Assembly: GCA_023435645.1 (NCBI GenBank)
Contig: JAEYRK010000090.1
Coordinates: 1 to 6,590 of the forward strand
Direction: 5' to 3'
Origin: Bacillota bacterium
Lineage (GTDB): Bacteria; Bacillota; Clostridia; Lachnospirales; Lachnospiraceae
DNA length: 6,590 nucleotides
This document shows, piece by piece, positions 1 to 6,003 of the stretch. The translations under genes and the position numbers were made by a program. The stretch's first letter is position 1. Each line of letters begins with the position of its first letter. Under the pieces are notes generated by a model that saw only the letters and a list, made by a program, of their open reading frames with translations, was not told where the DNA came from and did no database searches.

Positions 1-185
1 AGGTCCTTGTGAAAATAATCGGAATTACCTATATTACGGAATTTGCAGCTTCCCTCTGTAAGGATTCGGGCTACCAGGCCATCAGCGAGCAGGTGGAGCT
101 GGTCGGCAAGCTAACGATCCTAGCCATTAGTATGCCGATCCTGTTAGCTCTACTGGACACCATCAACAACTTTCTCACGGCATAG
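1..185 (+). CDS. spoIIIAD: SpoIIIAD, stage III sporulation protein AD (3' end only)
   Basis: This is the C-terminal end of a small membrane protein of the SpoIIIA channel complex; the 5' part lies outside the window. The reading frame runs from base 3, giving 60 residues and a TAG stop at 183-185. The visible part has the family pattern: a hydrophobic stretch containing KIIGITYITEFAASLCKDSG, then an amphipathic EQVELVGK segment, then a hydrophobic C-terminal helix (ILAISMPILLALLDTI). This layout matches the end of Bacillus SpoIIIAD, a protein of about 130 residues with several membrane helices in the mother-cell membrane facing the forespore. Its place directly before spoIIIAE supports the call. 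The family is clear from sequence and position; nothing can be said about its start or promoter. Confidence 0.9.
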   Translation, partial: VLVKIIGITYITEFAASLCKDSGYQAISEQVELVGKLTILAISMPILLALLDTINNFLTA

Positions 186-207
186 AACGGAGCAAATGTC
201 ACCGTTC
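185..207 (+). repeat. Small inverted repeat just after the spoIIIAD stop
   Basis: GAACGG (185-190) and CCGTTC (202-207) are perfect inverted copies separated by 11 bases. They could form a 6-base-pair hairpin starting on the last base of the spoIIIAD stop codon. No run of T follows, so it does not look like an intrinsic terminator. If real, it may affect mRNA stability or spacing between cistrons, but a stem this short can arise by chance. Confidence 0.35.
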
Positions 208-289
208 AAACAGCTTCAAGCAAGGACAGGCTCTACCGATCACAGGCTGTCTGACCCAACAAACAGGAAGATAAGGGGGAATACATACA

Positions 290-1450
290 ATGAAAAAGTG
301 GACAAGTCATAGGTCCCATCACATCCTATTCCGGTGGATGATCGGCTTCCTTATGTTGGTTATCCTAGCCTCGACTCGGACAAAGGAGGCCAAAGCAGCT
401 ACTCATGTAGAGGATATTGATTATGAGGGGATACAGAAGGTAATCGATGACATCATGGAGAATGATAACCCCATGAATTTCGGTGATTATGTTGGGAAGC
501 TGATGAGCGGGGAGGAGACCTTCTCCATTACCAATCTGGGAAATCAGCTTTTACAGTCAATTAAGGGGGAAGTGAAGGCAAATCTGGGTACCTTCGGAAG
601 ACTGATTTCGATTGCGCTGGTAGCAGCTATCTTTACGAATTTATCCATAGCCTTTAAAAATAGCCAGGTATCCGAGACCGGTTATTATGTAACCTATCTG
701 CTCATGTTCAGCCTTTTGATCAGCTCCTTTATTAGTGCCTCCGTGATTGCCAGTACAGCAATCGGTAAAATCCTGGACTTTATGAAGGCTCTGGTACCAG
801 CCTACTTTATGTCCGTCGGCTTCTGTACGGGCAGTGCCACCTCACTGGTATTTTATGAAGCTGCGCTGGTAATCATCAGTATTGTGAATCTGGTCCTTCT
901 TAAGATAGTCATACCGATGATCAATATCTATCTGGTCATATTGCTGGCAAATAATCTGTCTAAGGAGGATATGCTGTCCAGACTGGCCGGATTATTCGAA
1001 ACCATCATCAAATGGCTTTTAAAAAGTCTCCTGGCAGCCGTATTGGGATTTCAGGCAATTCAGGGGTTAATTGTCCCGGTTGCCGATCAGGTGAAGCGTT
1101 CCACTCTGCTTAAGGGAGCCTCTGCTATTCCGGGAATTGGGGATACCATCGAAGGAGTGGCGGAGACAATCCTGGGAGCGGGAGTACTGCTTAAAAATGC
1201 CATCGGTGTTGCGGGGCTGATTGTAATTCTGATCATTTGTGCTGTGCCAATTATGAAGCTGGTGATTGTTACTCTGATTTTTAAAATCGGATCTGCTGCA
1301 TTACAGCCAATCTCTGATAAAAGAATCATTGAGTGTATCAGCGTCTCTGCCAAATCAGCAGAAATGCTACTGCATTCCGTATTCGTGGGAGCGGTGCTGT
1401 TCCTGCTTTCCATAACTATTGTTGCAGTGTCAACAGGAGGGGTGAGATAG
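290..1450 (+). CDS. spoIIIAE: SpoIIIAE, polytopic membrane protein of the SpoIIIA-SpoIIQ channel
   Basis: This is the main multi-spanning membrane component of the sporulation channel between mother cell and forespore, needed for late forespore (sigma-G stage) gene expression. The 386 residues are close to the roughly 400 of Bacillus SpoIIIAE. The N-terminus looks like a signal peptide: basic residues, a hydrophobic core at about 13-28, and a likely cleavage site after EAKA (33-36). A soluble segment follows (37-100). Then come hydrophobic segments at about 104-123, 133-155, 165-185, 189-220, 240-265, 305-332 and 362-381. The start is ATG at 290 with ribosome binding site AAGGGGGA at 273-280, nine bases upstream. 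It follows spoIIIAD after a 104-base spacer and precedes spoIIIAF by seven bases. It is presumably transcribed by mother-cell RNA polymerase from the operon promoter outside the window (known from Bacillus, not visible here). Confidence 0.95.
   Translation: MKKWTSHRSHHILFRWMIGFLMLVILASTRTKEAKAATHVEDIDYEGIQKVIDDIMENDNPMNFGDYVGKLMSGEETFSITNLGNQLLQSIKGEVKANLGTFGRLISIALVAAIFTNLSIAFKNSQVSETGYYVTYLLMFSLLISSFISASVIASTAIGKILDFMKALVPAYFMSVGFCTGSATSLVFYEAALVIISIVNLVLLKIVIPMINIYLVILLANNLSKEDMLSRLAGLFETIIKWLLKSLLAAVLGFQAIQGLIVPVADQVKRSTLLKGASAIPGIGDTIEGVAETILGAGVLLKNAIGVAGLIVILIICAVPIMKLVIVTLIFKIGSAALQPISDKRIIECISVSAKSAEMLLHSVFVGAVLFLLSITIVAVSTGGVR
1435..1445 (+). promoter_or_regulatory. Ribosome binding site of spoIIIAF, far from its start
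   Basis: AGGAGGGGTGA lies inside the last codons of spoIIIAE and is a strong anti-16S match. Its 3' end is 12 bases from the ATG at 1458, longer than for the neighbouring genes. An in-frame TGA at 1443-1445 excludes any earlier spoIIIAF start. The site therefore serves the ATG at 1458 and couples it to translation of the end of spoIIIAE. Confidence 0.6.
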
Positions 1451-1457
1451 AAATCAT

Positions 1458-2081
1458 ATGGCAGACCTATATGCTTGGATCAGAAATATTGTAATCTATA
1501 TGATCCTGAATACGATTATCATGAATCTACTGGGAAACCTAAGCTATAAGAAATATGTGAGCATTGTATCCGGTATGATCCTTGTATTGATTGTGATATC
1601 ACCCTTCTTGAAATATCTGAAGGTGGAGGACAAGCTGGATCATTACCTCGAATACAATGGCTTTGCCGTAGAGACCGCTGATTTTGAGAATAGCCTCCGG
1701 ACCATGGAGGAAGAGCAGCTGGAGCTTATTTTTCGGGAGTATAGTGACAAGGTGAAAAACCAGGTGATCACCATACTTCAGGAAGATGGACTCAGGCTGG
1801 TTGATTTTAAGCTAATCTTTGACCGGGATGAAAAAAGTCGGGGCTTCGGTGGGATTTTGAAGATGGAGCTTGTCGCCGCTTATGGAAGCAAAGGGAAGAA
1901 TCAGGTGGAGCGTATTTTTGTAGAGGACATCACGATTACCCGGTCTGATCCGGACTCGGAGGGTGAGCAAAAGGCCCTACAGAAAGCACCGTCCCCTGCG
2001 GAAATCAGTGTAAAAAATAAATTATCGGACTTCTATAATACCCCGCCGGATAATATAAATATTAGTATACAGGGAGGATAA
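1458..2081 (+). CDS. spoIIIAF: SpoIIIAF, stage III sporulation protein AF
   Basis: This is a membrane-anchored component of the SpoIIIA channel complex. The 207 residues match the usual family length of about 200. Two adjacent hydrophobic segments (about 10-27 and 33-52), joined by a short basic loop (YKK), form an N-terminal hairpin anchor. A charged, partly helical region follows (about 75-110). The rest is a soluble domain (about 85-205) with alternating strands such as LRLVDFKLIFD and GGILKMELVAAYG, consistent with the ring-building fold known for SpoIIIAF. The family typically ends in a segment like KNKLSDFYNTPPDNINISIQ, which is present here. The gene starts seven bases after spoIIIAE and ends one base before the spoIIIAG start. 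No other start is possible because of the upstream in-frame stop at 1443. Confidence 0.92.
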   Translation: MADLYAWIRNIVIYMILNTIIMNLLGNLSYKKYVSIVSGMILVLIVISPFLKYLKVEDKLDHYLEYNGFAVETADFENSLRTMEEEQLELIFREYSDKVKNQVITILQEDGLRLVDFKLIFDRDEKSRGFGGILKMELVAAYGSKGKNQVERIFVEDITITRSDPDSEGEQKALQKAPSPAEISVKNKLSDFYNTPPDNINISIQGG

Positions 2082-2082
2082 T

Positions 2083-2682
2083 ATGGAGAAAAAGAAAATT
2101 TCCCTGAAGGAATTAGGACTACCAAAACTGGCTATGATTTTTGTTGCCGGGATCCTTCTCATTCTGTTATCAGTTCCAAATATTTTTGGTAAGGAGGAGG
2201 CGAAAAATAAAACTGCCGATATTAGCAGCCAGCTGCCACAAAAAGAGACGAATACGACAAGCTATGATTCGAATACTTATATAACAGAAATGGAAGAAAA
2301 GCTTGAGAGCATCCTTAGAAAGGTAAATGGGATTGGTGATGTAGAGGTTATGATAACCCTAAAAGCCTCGAAAGAACAGGTGGCCTTGAAGGATAGTCCA
2401 TATACGAAGGAAGGCTTGAACGAAGTTGATGGGGAGGGCGGAAGCAGATCAGACAATAATTTTCGGCGGGAAGATAGCACCGTTCTGATAACGAACGAAG
2501 ACGGAAAGACAGTACCTTACATCGTTCAGGAATATGAACCGAAAGTAGAAGGTGTCGTCGTTATAGCAGAAGGCGGAGACGATGTCAGGATAATTATGGA
2601 TATCATGGAAGCGGCAGAGGTATTATTTGACGTGCCTGTGCATAAAGTGAAAGTAATGAAAATGAGTGATGGAATTCAATGA
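2083..2682 (+). CDS. spoIIIAG: SpoIIIAG, ring-forming protein of the sporulation channel
   Basis: SpoIIIAG of Bacillus assembles into a large multimeric ring in the space between mother-cell and forespore membranes. This 199-residue version is somewhat shorter than the Bacillus protein of about 230. It has a basic cytoplasmic start, one membrane segment (about 15-33), and a polar linker (about 37-62). The ring-building motif appears in two halves: about 66-100 (EKLESILRKVNGIGDVEVMI) and about 145-195 (a strand with VEGVVVIAEGGDD, then a helix and VHKVKVMKM). Between them, residues about 100-145 form the polar, strand-forming insertion typical of SpoIIIAG. The ATG at 2083 follows the spoIIIAF stop by one base. 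Its ribosome site AGGGAGGA (2071-2078) overlaps the end of spoIIIAF, so translation is probably coupled. Confidence 0.93.
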   Translation: MEKKKISLKELGLPKLAMIFVAGILLILLSVPNIFGKEEAKNKTADISSQLPQKETNTTSYDSNTYITEMEEKLESILRKVNGIGDVEVMITLKASKEQVALKDSPYTKEGLNEVDGEGGSRSDNNFRREDSTVLITNEDGKTVPYIVQEYEPKVEGVVVIAEGGDDVRIIMDIMEAAEVLFDVPVHKVKVMKMSDGIQ

Positions 2683-2697
2683 TCAGGAGGTTTATAA

Positions 2698-3519
2698 ATG
2701 AAAAATATATTTAAAAAGAATCAGATCATTATCACTGCCCTAGCAATTATGATCGTGATTGCCGGTTATTTGAGCTTTACCAACAATGATAAGCCGGATG
2801 CGGGCAAAGCCGTAGAAACTACGAATCCGGAGCTGGACGGAATCATCTCAGAGCTGAACGGTATGGAGCTGACTCAGGATACTACAGATACTACCACCAC
2901 CGGAGACACGACGACGGATAACAAAGCAAGCGATAATACGGCAGCAGAAGAATCAAAGAAAACCGATACAAATACCACAGGTACCGCGAATGAAAATGAT
3001 GAGACCACCCCTGTGGATACCAAGAGTGATACCTCAAATGAACTGGGAGATATTTCCGATGATGATATCCTGACAGCAGCAAACGATGTAGCAGATACCG
3101 GTGAGCTTGATCTTGAGGATGGTGTACCGGGAGAAGCTGTCTTAGCCAGTACAACGATAGAAGCCGGATATTTTATCTCCAACAAGATGGAACGGGAGCA
3201 GATGCGCGCCAGGAATAAGGCTACATACCTTGAAATCATGGAGGATCCGGATGTAGCGGAGGCATTGAAGCAGGATGCAGTAAACCGCATGATGGAACTG
3301 ACAGAGGTGGCAGAGAAGGAAAATGCTACGGAGATACTCCTTAAGGCAAGAGGCTTCGATGATGCACTGGTAAGTATTAATGGAGGCAAGGTAGATGTTA
3401 TCATCAATACAGAGAGCGTCAGCGATCAGCAGCTGGCAATCATTGAAGAGGTTGTTAAGAATAAAACTGAGATATCGGTAGCCAATATGTCAATTGTTCC
3501 GGTGGTCATGGAAGAATAA
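2698..3519 (+). CDS. spoIIIAH: SpoIIIAH, channel protein that pairs with forespore SpoIIQ
   Basis: SpoIIIAH is the mother-cell membrane protein whose outer domain binds SpoIIQ from the forespore, holding the two membranes together during engulfment. It has a short basic start, one membrane segment (about 9-27) and a long linker. The C-terminal domain (about 157-270) begins with the family signature YF...R.Q.R.RNK (159-174). It continues with a ring-building fold related to YscJ/FliF, with strands DALVSINGGKVDVIIN and ISVANMSIVPVV. At 273 residues it is longer than Bacillus SpoIIIAH (about 218). The extra length sits in a Thr/Asp/Asn-rich, low-complexity stretch at about 59-115, so the linker is longer but the folded domain is ordinary. 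AGGAGG at 2685-2690, seven bases upstream, fixes the ATG at 2698. It is the last gene of the sporulation operon; no intrinsic terminator is visible after it. Confidence 0.93.
   Translation: MKNIFKKNQIIITALAIMIVIAGYLSFTNNDKPDAGKAVETTNPELDGIISELNGMELTQDTTDTTTTGDTTTDNKASDNTAAEESKKTDTNTTGTANENDETTPVDTKSDTSNELGDISDDDILTAANDVADTGELDLEDGVPGEAVLASTTIEAGYFISNKMEREQMRARNKATYLEIMEDPDVAEALKQDAVNRMMELTEVAEKENATEILLKARGFDDALVSINGGKVDVIINTESVSDQQLAIIEEVVKNKTEISVANMSIVPVVMEE
2872..3042 (+). repeat. Low-complexity Thr/Asp-rich coding stretch within spoIIIAH
   Basis: Codons 59-115 of spoIIIAH encode runs such as DTTDTTTTGDTTTDN, dominated by Thr, Asp, Asn, Glu and Ser. The DNA is rich in ACN and GAY codons but is not an exact tandem repeat. 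This is probably a disordered, acidic linker in the intermembrane space, of a kind expected to vary in length between related strains. Confidence 0.7.
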
Positions 3520-3539
3520 TGAAAAAATATTATTTACAA

Positions 3540-3567
3540 TTGAAAAAGTTGACCAGTTTGGTATAAT
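3540..3567 (+). promoter_or_regulatory. Sigma-A type promoter P1 of the asp23-family gene
   Basis: The -35 box is TTGAAA (3540-3545), the spacer is 16 bases, and the -10 box is a perfect TATAAT (3562-3567). TG at 3559-3560 in front of the -10 box gives an extended -10 element. It lies in the gap after spoIIIAH and would start RNA near 3574. It overlaps promoter P2, offset by 9-10 bases. Confidence 0.65.
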
Positions 3568-3577
3568 ACTATATAAT
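3549..3577 (+). promoter_or_regulatory. Sigma-A type promoter P2 of the asp23-family gene
   Basis: The -35 box is TTGACC (3549-3554, five of six consensus bases), the spacer is an ideal 17 bases, and the -10 box is a perfect TATAAT (3572-3577). RNA would begin near 3584, giving a leader of about 48 bases before the GTG at 3632. This is the better-spaced of the two overlapping promoters and separates vegetative transcription from the sporulation operon upstream. Confidence 0.75.
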
Positions 3578-3616
3578 AATGAGATGTATAGAATATACCA
3601 GATCAGAATAGGAACT

Positions 3617-3624
3617 AAGGAGGT
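3617..3624 (+). promoter_or_regulatory. Ribosome binding site that sets the GTG start of the asp23-family gene
   Basis: AAGGAGGT is a near-perfect anti-16S match, seven bases before GTG at 3632. The reading frame is open further upstream to 3494, but earlier starts (ATG 3494, ATG 3584) have no such site and would place the promoters or their start point within the gene. Confidence 0.85.
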
Positions 3625-3631
3625 ATCTGCT

Positions 3632-4018
3632 GTGAACAAGGAACCTGAAATTAGGAATACTTATAAAATACATGAAAATGGCAAGGTTGGCGAGGTGCAG
3701 ATTGCGGATGAAGTAGTAGCCGTTATCGCTGGACTGGCGGCAACTGAAGTGAAGGGCGTAGCAGCTACATCCGGTAATGTTACGAATGAGCTTGCCGGTA
3801 AGCTTGGTAAGAAGAACTTATCTAAGGGAGTTAAGGTTTTAGTAAGTCCGGACGCAGTTTCGGTGGATATGGCCTTAACCTTGGAATATGGATATGGGAT
3901 CCCGGAAACAGCAGGGCAGGTTCAGGAAAAGGTTAAATTAGCGATTGAGAATATGACCGGGTTATCGGTCAAGGAAGTAAACATCCGGATCGCGGGAGTT
4001 AATATCGTAAAAGAATGA
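3632..4018 (+). CDS. Asp23/Gls24 family envelope stress response protein (YqhY type)
   Basis: This is a small cytosolic protein of the Asp23 (DUF322) family, 128 residues with a GTG start. The family core begins almost at once: GEVQIADEVVAVIAGLAATE (20-39) and KGVA (41-44). A glycine/lysine-rich middle (KLGKKNLSKGVKV) and the typical end VKEVNIRIAGVNI (113-125) follow. The position between spoIIIAH and nusB is that of Bacillus yqhY, which there follows accB-accC and has been linked to control of acetyl-CoA carboxylase activity. Here accB and accC are not adjacent. The family assignment is firm, but the molecular function of the family is poorly defined. The gene has its own twin promoter upstream and a strong terminator right after its stop, so it is probably transcribed largely alone at vegetative level. 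Confidence 0.9.
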   Translation: MNKEPEIRNTYKIHENGKVGEVQIADEVVAVIAGLAATEVKGVAATSGNVTNELAGKLGKKNLSKGVKVLVSPDAVSVDMALTLEYGYGIPETAGQVQEKVKLAIENMTGLSVKEVNIRIAGVNIVKE

Positions 4019-4025
4019 TACTGAC

Positions 4026-4062
4026 AAACAACCCTTAGATGTGAATTTAAGGGTTGTTTATT
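4026..4062 (+). terminator. Intrinsic terminator after the asp23-family gene
   Basis: AAACAACCCTTA (4026-4037) and TAAGGGTTGTTT (4048-4059) are perfect 12-base inverted copies around a 10-base loop. The 3' arm ends in T-rich sequence (TTGTTTATT). It lies seven bases after the asp23-family stop codon. It should end most transcription from the twin promoter and any read-through from spoIIIA. Confidence 0.85.
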
Positions 4063-4165
4063 CATGCTGAAAAAGCAAGATAAGTGATCAGAAAGAACTA
4101 TGGGCAGCGAAGGAATATCACACTTCAGCTGCAGATTGTCGGCTGTATAACCGGCAAAAAAGATT

Positions 4166-4171
4166 AGGAGG
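4166..4171 (+). promoter_or_regulatory. Ribosome binding site that sets the GTG start of nusB
   Basis: AGGAGG ends ten bases before GTG at 4182. The next in-frame ATG is codon 13, inside the conserved N-terminal helix, so the GTG is the credible start. In the rest of the 163-base gap 4019-4181, apart from the terminator at its 5' end, I see no convincing promoter and no RNA gene. Confidence 0.75.
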
Positions 4172-4181
4172 AAACCCGGCA

Positions 4182-4577
4182 GTGACGAGAAGAGAGATAA
4201 GAGAGCACATTTTCCTTATGCTGTTCCGTAAGGACTTTTATGAGAGGAATGAGTTAAAAGAACAGATAGAGCTGTATATTGCTGACCTGAAGGAGCCCAC
4301 AGTAGAGGAATATGCATACCTGACCGGAAGGCTGAACGCAGTGGTAGAGAAGCTTGAGGAGATTGATCAAGTACTGTCGGAGGCAGCTACCGGCTGGAAG
4401 CTCAACCGTATGGGTAAGGTAGACCTTACGATATTAAGGCTTGCCGTATTCGAGATGCAATATGATGACGATATACCGGTTAAGGTGGCGATCAACGAAG
4501 CCGTAGAGCTGGCTAAGATATTCGGCGGAGACGATTCTCCCAGCTTTATCAACGGCATATTAGCGAAGCTGACGTAA
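4182..4577 (+). CDS. nusB: NusB, transcription antitermination factor
   Basis: NusB binds boxA RNA together with S10 (NusE) and takes part in antitermination complexes that protect ribosomal RNA transcription. The 131 residues are a normal NusB length. The N-terminal TRREIREHIFLMLFR (2-16) is the usual first helix. The C-terminal half carries the strongest signatures: GWKLNRMGKVDLTILRLAVF (71-90), EM..DDDIPVKVAINEAVEL (91-110) and AKIFGGDDSPSFINGILAKL (111-130). The start is GTG. The gene lies between the asp23-family terminator and xseA, the same relative order as in Bacillus except that folD is missing between nusB and xseA. A 106-base gap to xseA holds no clear terminator, so nusB and xseA are probably cotranscribed (inference). 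Confidence 0.95.
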   Translation: MTRREIREHIFLMLFRKDFYERNELKEQIELYIADLKEPTVEEYAYLTGRLNAVVEKLEEIDQVLSEAATGWKLNRMGKVDLTILRLAVFEMQYDDDIPVKVAINEAVELAKIFGGDDSPSFINGILAKLT

Positions 4578-4683
4578 TCGGGATGAAACACAGCATAGGC
4601 ATAGAGCTTTGATCAGCATTCCTCATCGGTCGGAACCTCTCCGTAGTTTATCGTTGTTTGATTAGGATAGAATTGGAGTTAGT

Positions 4684-5898
4684 ATGAATCAAGCTTACTC
4701 GGTTACAGAGATTAACCAGTATATTAAGAATTTGTTTATTAAGGACCGGATACTAAACCATATCTATGTGAAGGGAGAAGTATCCAACTGCAAATACCAT
4801 ACCTCTGGGCATATTTATTTCACGATGAAGGATGCTCAGGGGCAATTAGCCTGTGTGATGTTTGCCGGACAGAGAAGAGGACTGACCTTCCGGCTGGAGG
4901 AAGGGCAGAGCGTGATAGCCCTGGGAAGCATCAATGTCTATGAAAGGGATGGAAAATACCAGCTCTATGCATCAGAAATTCTATTGGACGGACTGGGCTT
5001 ACTCTATGAGCGGTTTGAGAAACTTAAGAAGGATCTGGAGGCTGAAGGACTCTTCCATCCGGCCCACAAGAAGCCGATTCCTCCGTATCCGAAGAGAGTG
5101 GGGATCGTAACAGCATCTACGGGGGCAGCCCTTCAGGATATTATTCATATTTCCAAAAGGCGTAACCCCTATGTTCAGCTGATTTTATTTCCGGCCCAGG
5201 TACAAGGGGAGGGAGCAGCACAAAGTGTGGTAAAGGGAATTCAGACCTTGGACAGGCTCGGTGTGGATACCATCATTATTGGCAGAGGTGGGGGCTCCAT
5301 CGAGGATTTATGGGCCTTCAACGAGGAGCTCGTGGCAAGGGCTATATATGCCTGCCGTACCCCGATTATCTCGGCGGTGGGACATGAAACGGATATCACA
5401 ATTTCTGATTATGTAGCGGATCTAAGGGCACCGACCCCTTCGGCGGCAGCAGAGCTGGCAATCAATGATTACATGTCCTATCTCAATAAGCTGAAGGATT
5501 ACAGGAGTCTCCTGACAAAGGCCATGGTCCAGAAGGTTACATATCAGCAGAACAGGCTGAAGGAACTGAGGCTGAGACTGTTCTATGCTAGTCCGGCCTA
5601 TCAGATCAAGCAGAAGAGACAGCTTCTGATGGATATGGAGCAGAGACTACAGGTTCGTATGAACCAGCGATTGAAGGAAAAACGGCACAGACTTGAGTTA
5701 TACATCGCAAAGCTGGAGGGCTTGTCCCCCTTGTCGAAGCTGAGCAAGGGCTATGCTTTGGTAGTCGGAGAGGACAATAAGCCCTTACAAAGCATTCAGG
5801 CGGTTTCTCCCAAAAAGCTGCTGACCATTTCCTTATTGGACGGTGATATCCGGACCAGAGTTGAGGAAATAAAGGAAAAGCAAAGAGAGTTCCACTGA
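4684..5898 (+). CDS. xseA: XseA, exodeoxyribonuclease VII large subunit
   Basis: This is the catalytic and DNA-binding subunit of exonuclease VII, which with several XseB subunits degrades single-stranded DNA from either end into short oligonucleotides. The N-terminal OB-fold covers about 3-102 (IYVKGEVSNCK..TSGHIYFTMKD). The catalytic domain follows from about 125, with PKRVGIVTASTGAALQDI (136-153), GRGGGSIEDLWAFN (200-213) and SAVGHETDITISDYVADLRA (230-249), then PTPSAAAEL (250-258). A long coiled-coil region (about 265-345) is where small subunits bind in this family. The C-terminus has the conserved LSPLSKLSKGYALV (347-360). At 404 residues it is shorter than the E. coli (456) and B. subtilis (448) proteins, mainly in the coiled-coil part. 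All catalytic motifs are intact. ATG 4684 is preceded by GGAG (4675-4678). xseB follows after 128 bases. Confidence 0.96.
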   Translation: MNQAYSVTEINQYIKNLFIKDRILNHIYVKGEVSNCKYHTSGHIYFTMKDAQGQLACVMFAGQRRGLTFRLEEGQSVIALGSINVYERDGKYQLYASEILLDGLGLLYERFEKLKKDLEAEGLFHPAHKKPIPPYPKRVGIVTASTGAALQDIIHISKRRNPYVQLILFPAQVQGEGAAQSVVKGIQTLDRLGVDTIIIGRGGGSIEDLWAFNEELVARAIYACRTPIISAVGHETDITISDYVADLRAPTPSAAAELAINDYMSYLNKLKDYRSLLTKAMVQKVTYQQNRLKELRLRLFYASPAYQIKQKRQLLMDMEQRLQVRMNQRLKEKRHRLELYIAKLEGLSPLSKLSKGYALVVGEDNKPLQSIQAVSPKKLLTISLLDGDIRTRVEEIKEKQREFH

Positions 5899-5978
5899 TC
5901 CAATGATGAATGACCAATGAAGTTCAGAGATAGAGGATGGATATGGATACTATAGGTTATTTGCACAGAGCCCCGATG

Positions 5979-6003
5979 AGGCAGTGACAAGCAATAGCTG
6001 CCT
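5979..6003 (+). repeat. Inverted repeat in the xseA-xseB spacer
   Basis: AGGCAG (5979-5984) and CTGCCT (5998-6003) are perfect 6-base inverted copies with a 13-base loop. No T run follows, so it is not an intrinsic terminator. It lies 24 bases before the xseB start and could only mildly affect RNA structure there; chance is possible. The rest of the 128-base spacer (5899-6026) shows no promoter or convincing gene. Confidence 0.35.

Noticed and set aside
284..291. CATACAAT, a perfect match to the -10 box of sigma-E promoters, at the spoIIIAE start
   Set aside because: It overlaps the spoIIIAE start codon, so RNA would begin inside the gene and lose the ATG and ribosome site. No sigma-E-like -35 element is present at the right distance upstream.
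2034..2039. TATAAT near the 3' end of spoIIIAF as a possible internal promoter for spoIIIAG
   Set aside because: The base stretch 17 bases upstream (TAAAAA) is a poor -35 box, and the region is AT-rich coding sequence.
2874..3407. Long minus-strand open frame opposite spoIIIAH (Ser/Val-rich)
   Set aside because: It is the mirror of the Thr/Asp-rich, low-complexity spoIIIAH coding sequence, lacks a recognisable domain, and the plus-strand gene is certain.
3494..3631. Upstream extension of the asp23-family reading frame to ATG 3494
   Set aside because: The extra 46 codons overlap spoIIIAH in another frame, cover the twin promoter, and show no family similarity. GTG 3632 has an ideal ribosome binding site and the family core begins just after it.
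4146..4151. TATAAC as a possible -10 box for nusB
   Set aside because: No acceptable -35 box lies 16-18 bases upstream, and RNA would start almost at the ribosome binding site.
4137..4155. Possible hairpin GTCGG/CCGGC followed by an A run just before the nusB ribosome site
   Set aside because: The stem is only five pairs with one G-T pair, and it is followed by A rather than T, so it is not a plus-strand terminator. There is no minus-strand gene for it to serve.
5937..5987. Short plus-strand frame of 16 codons in the xseA-xseB spacer
   Set aside because: It has no good ribosome binding site and is too short to judge; frames this size are expected by chance.
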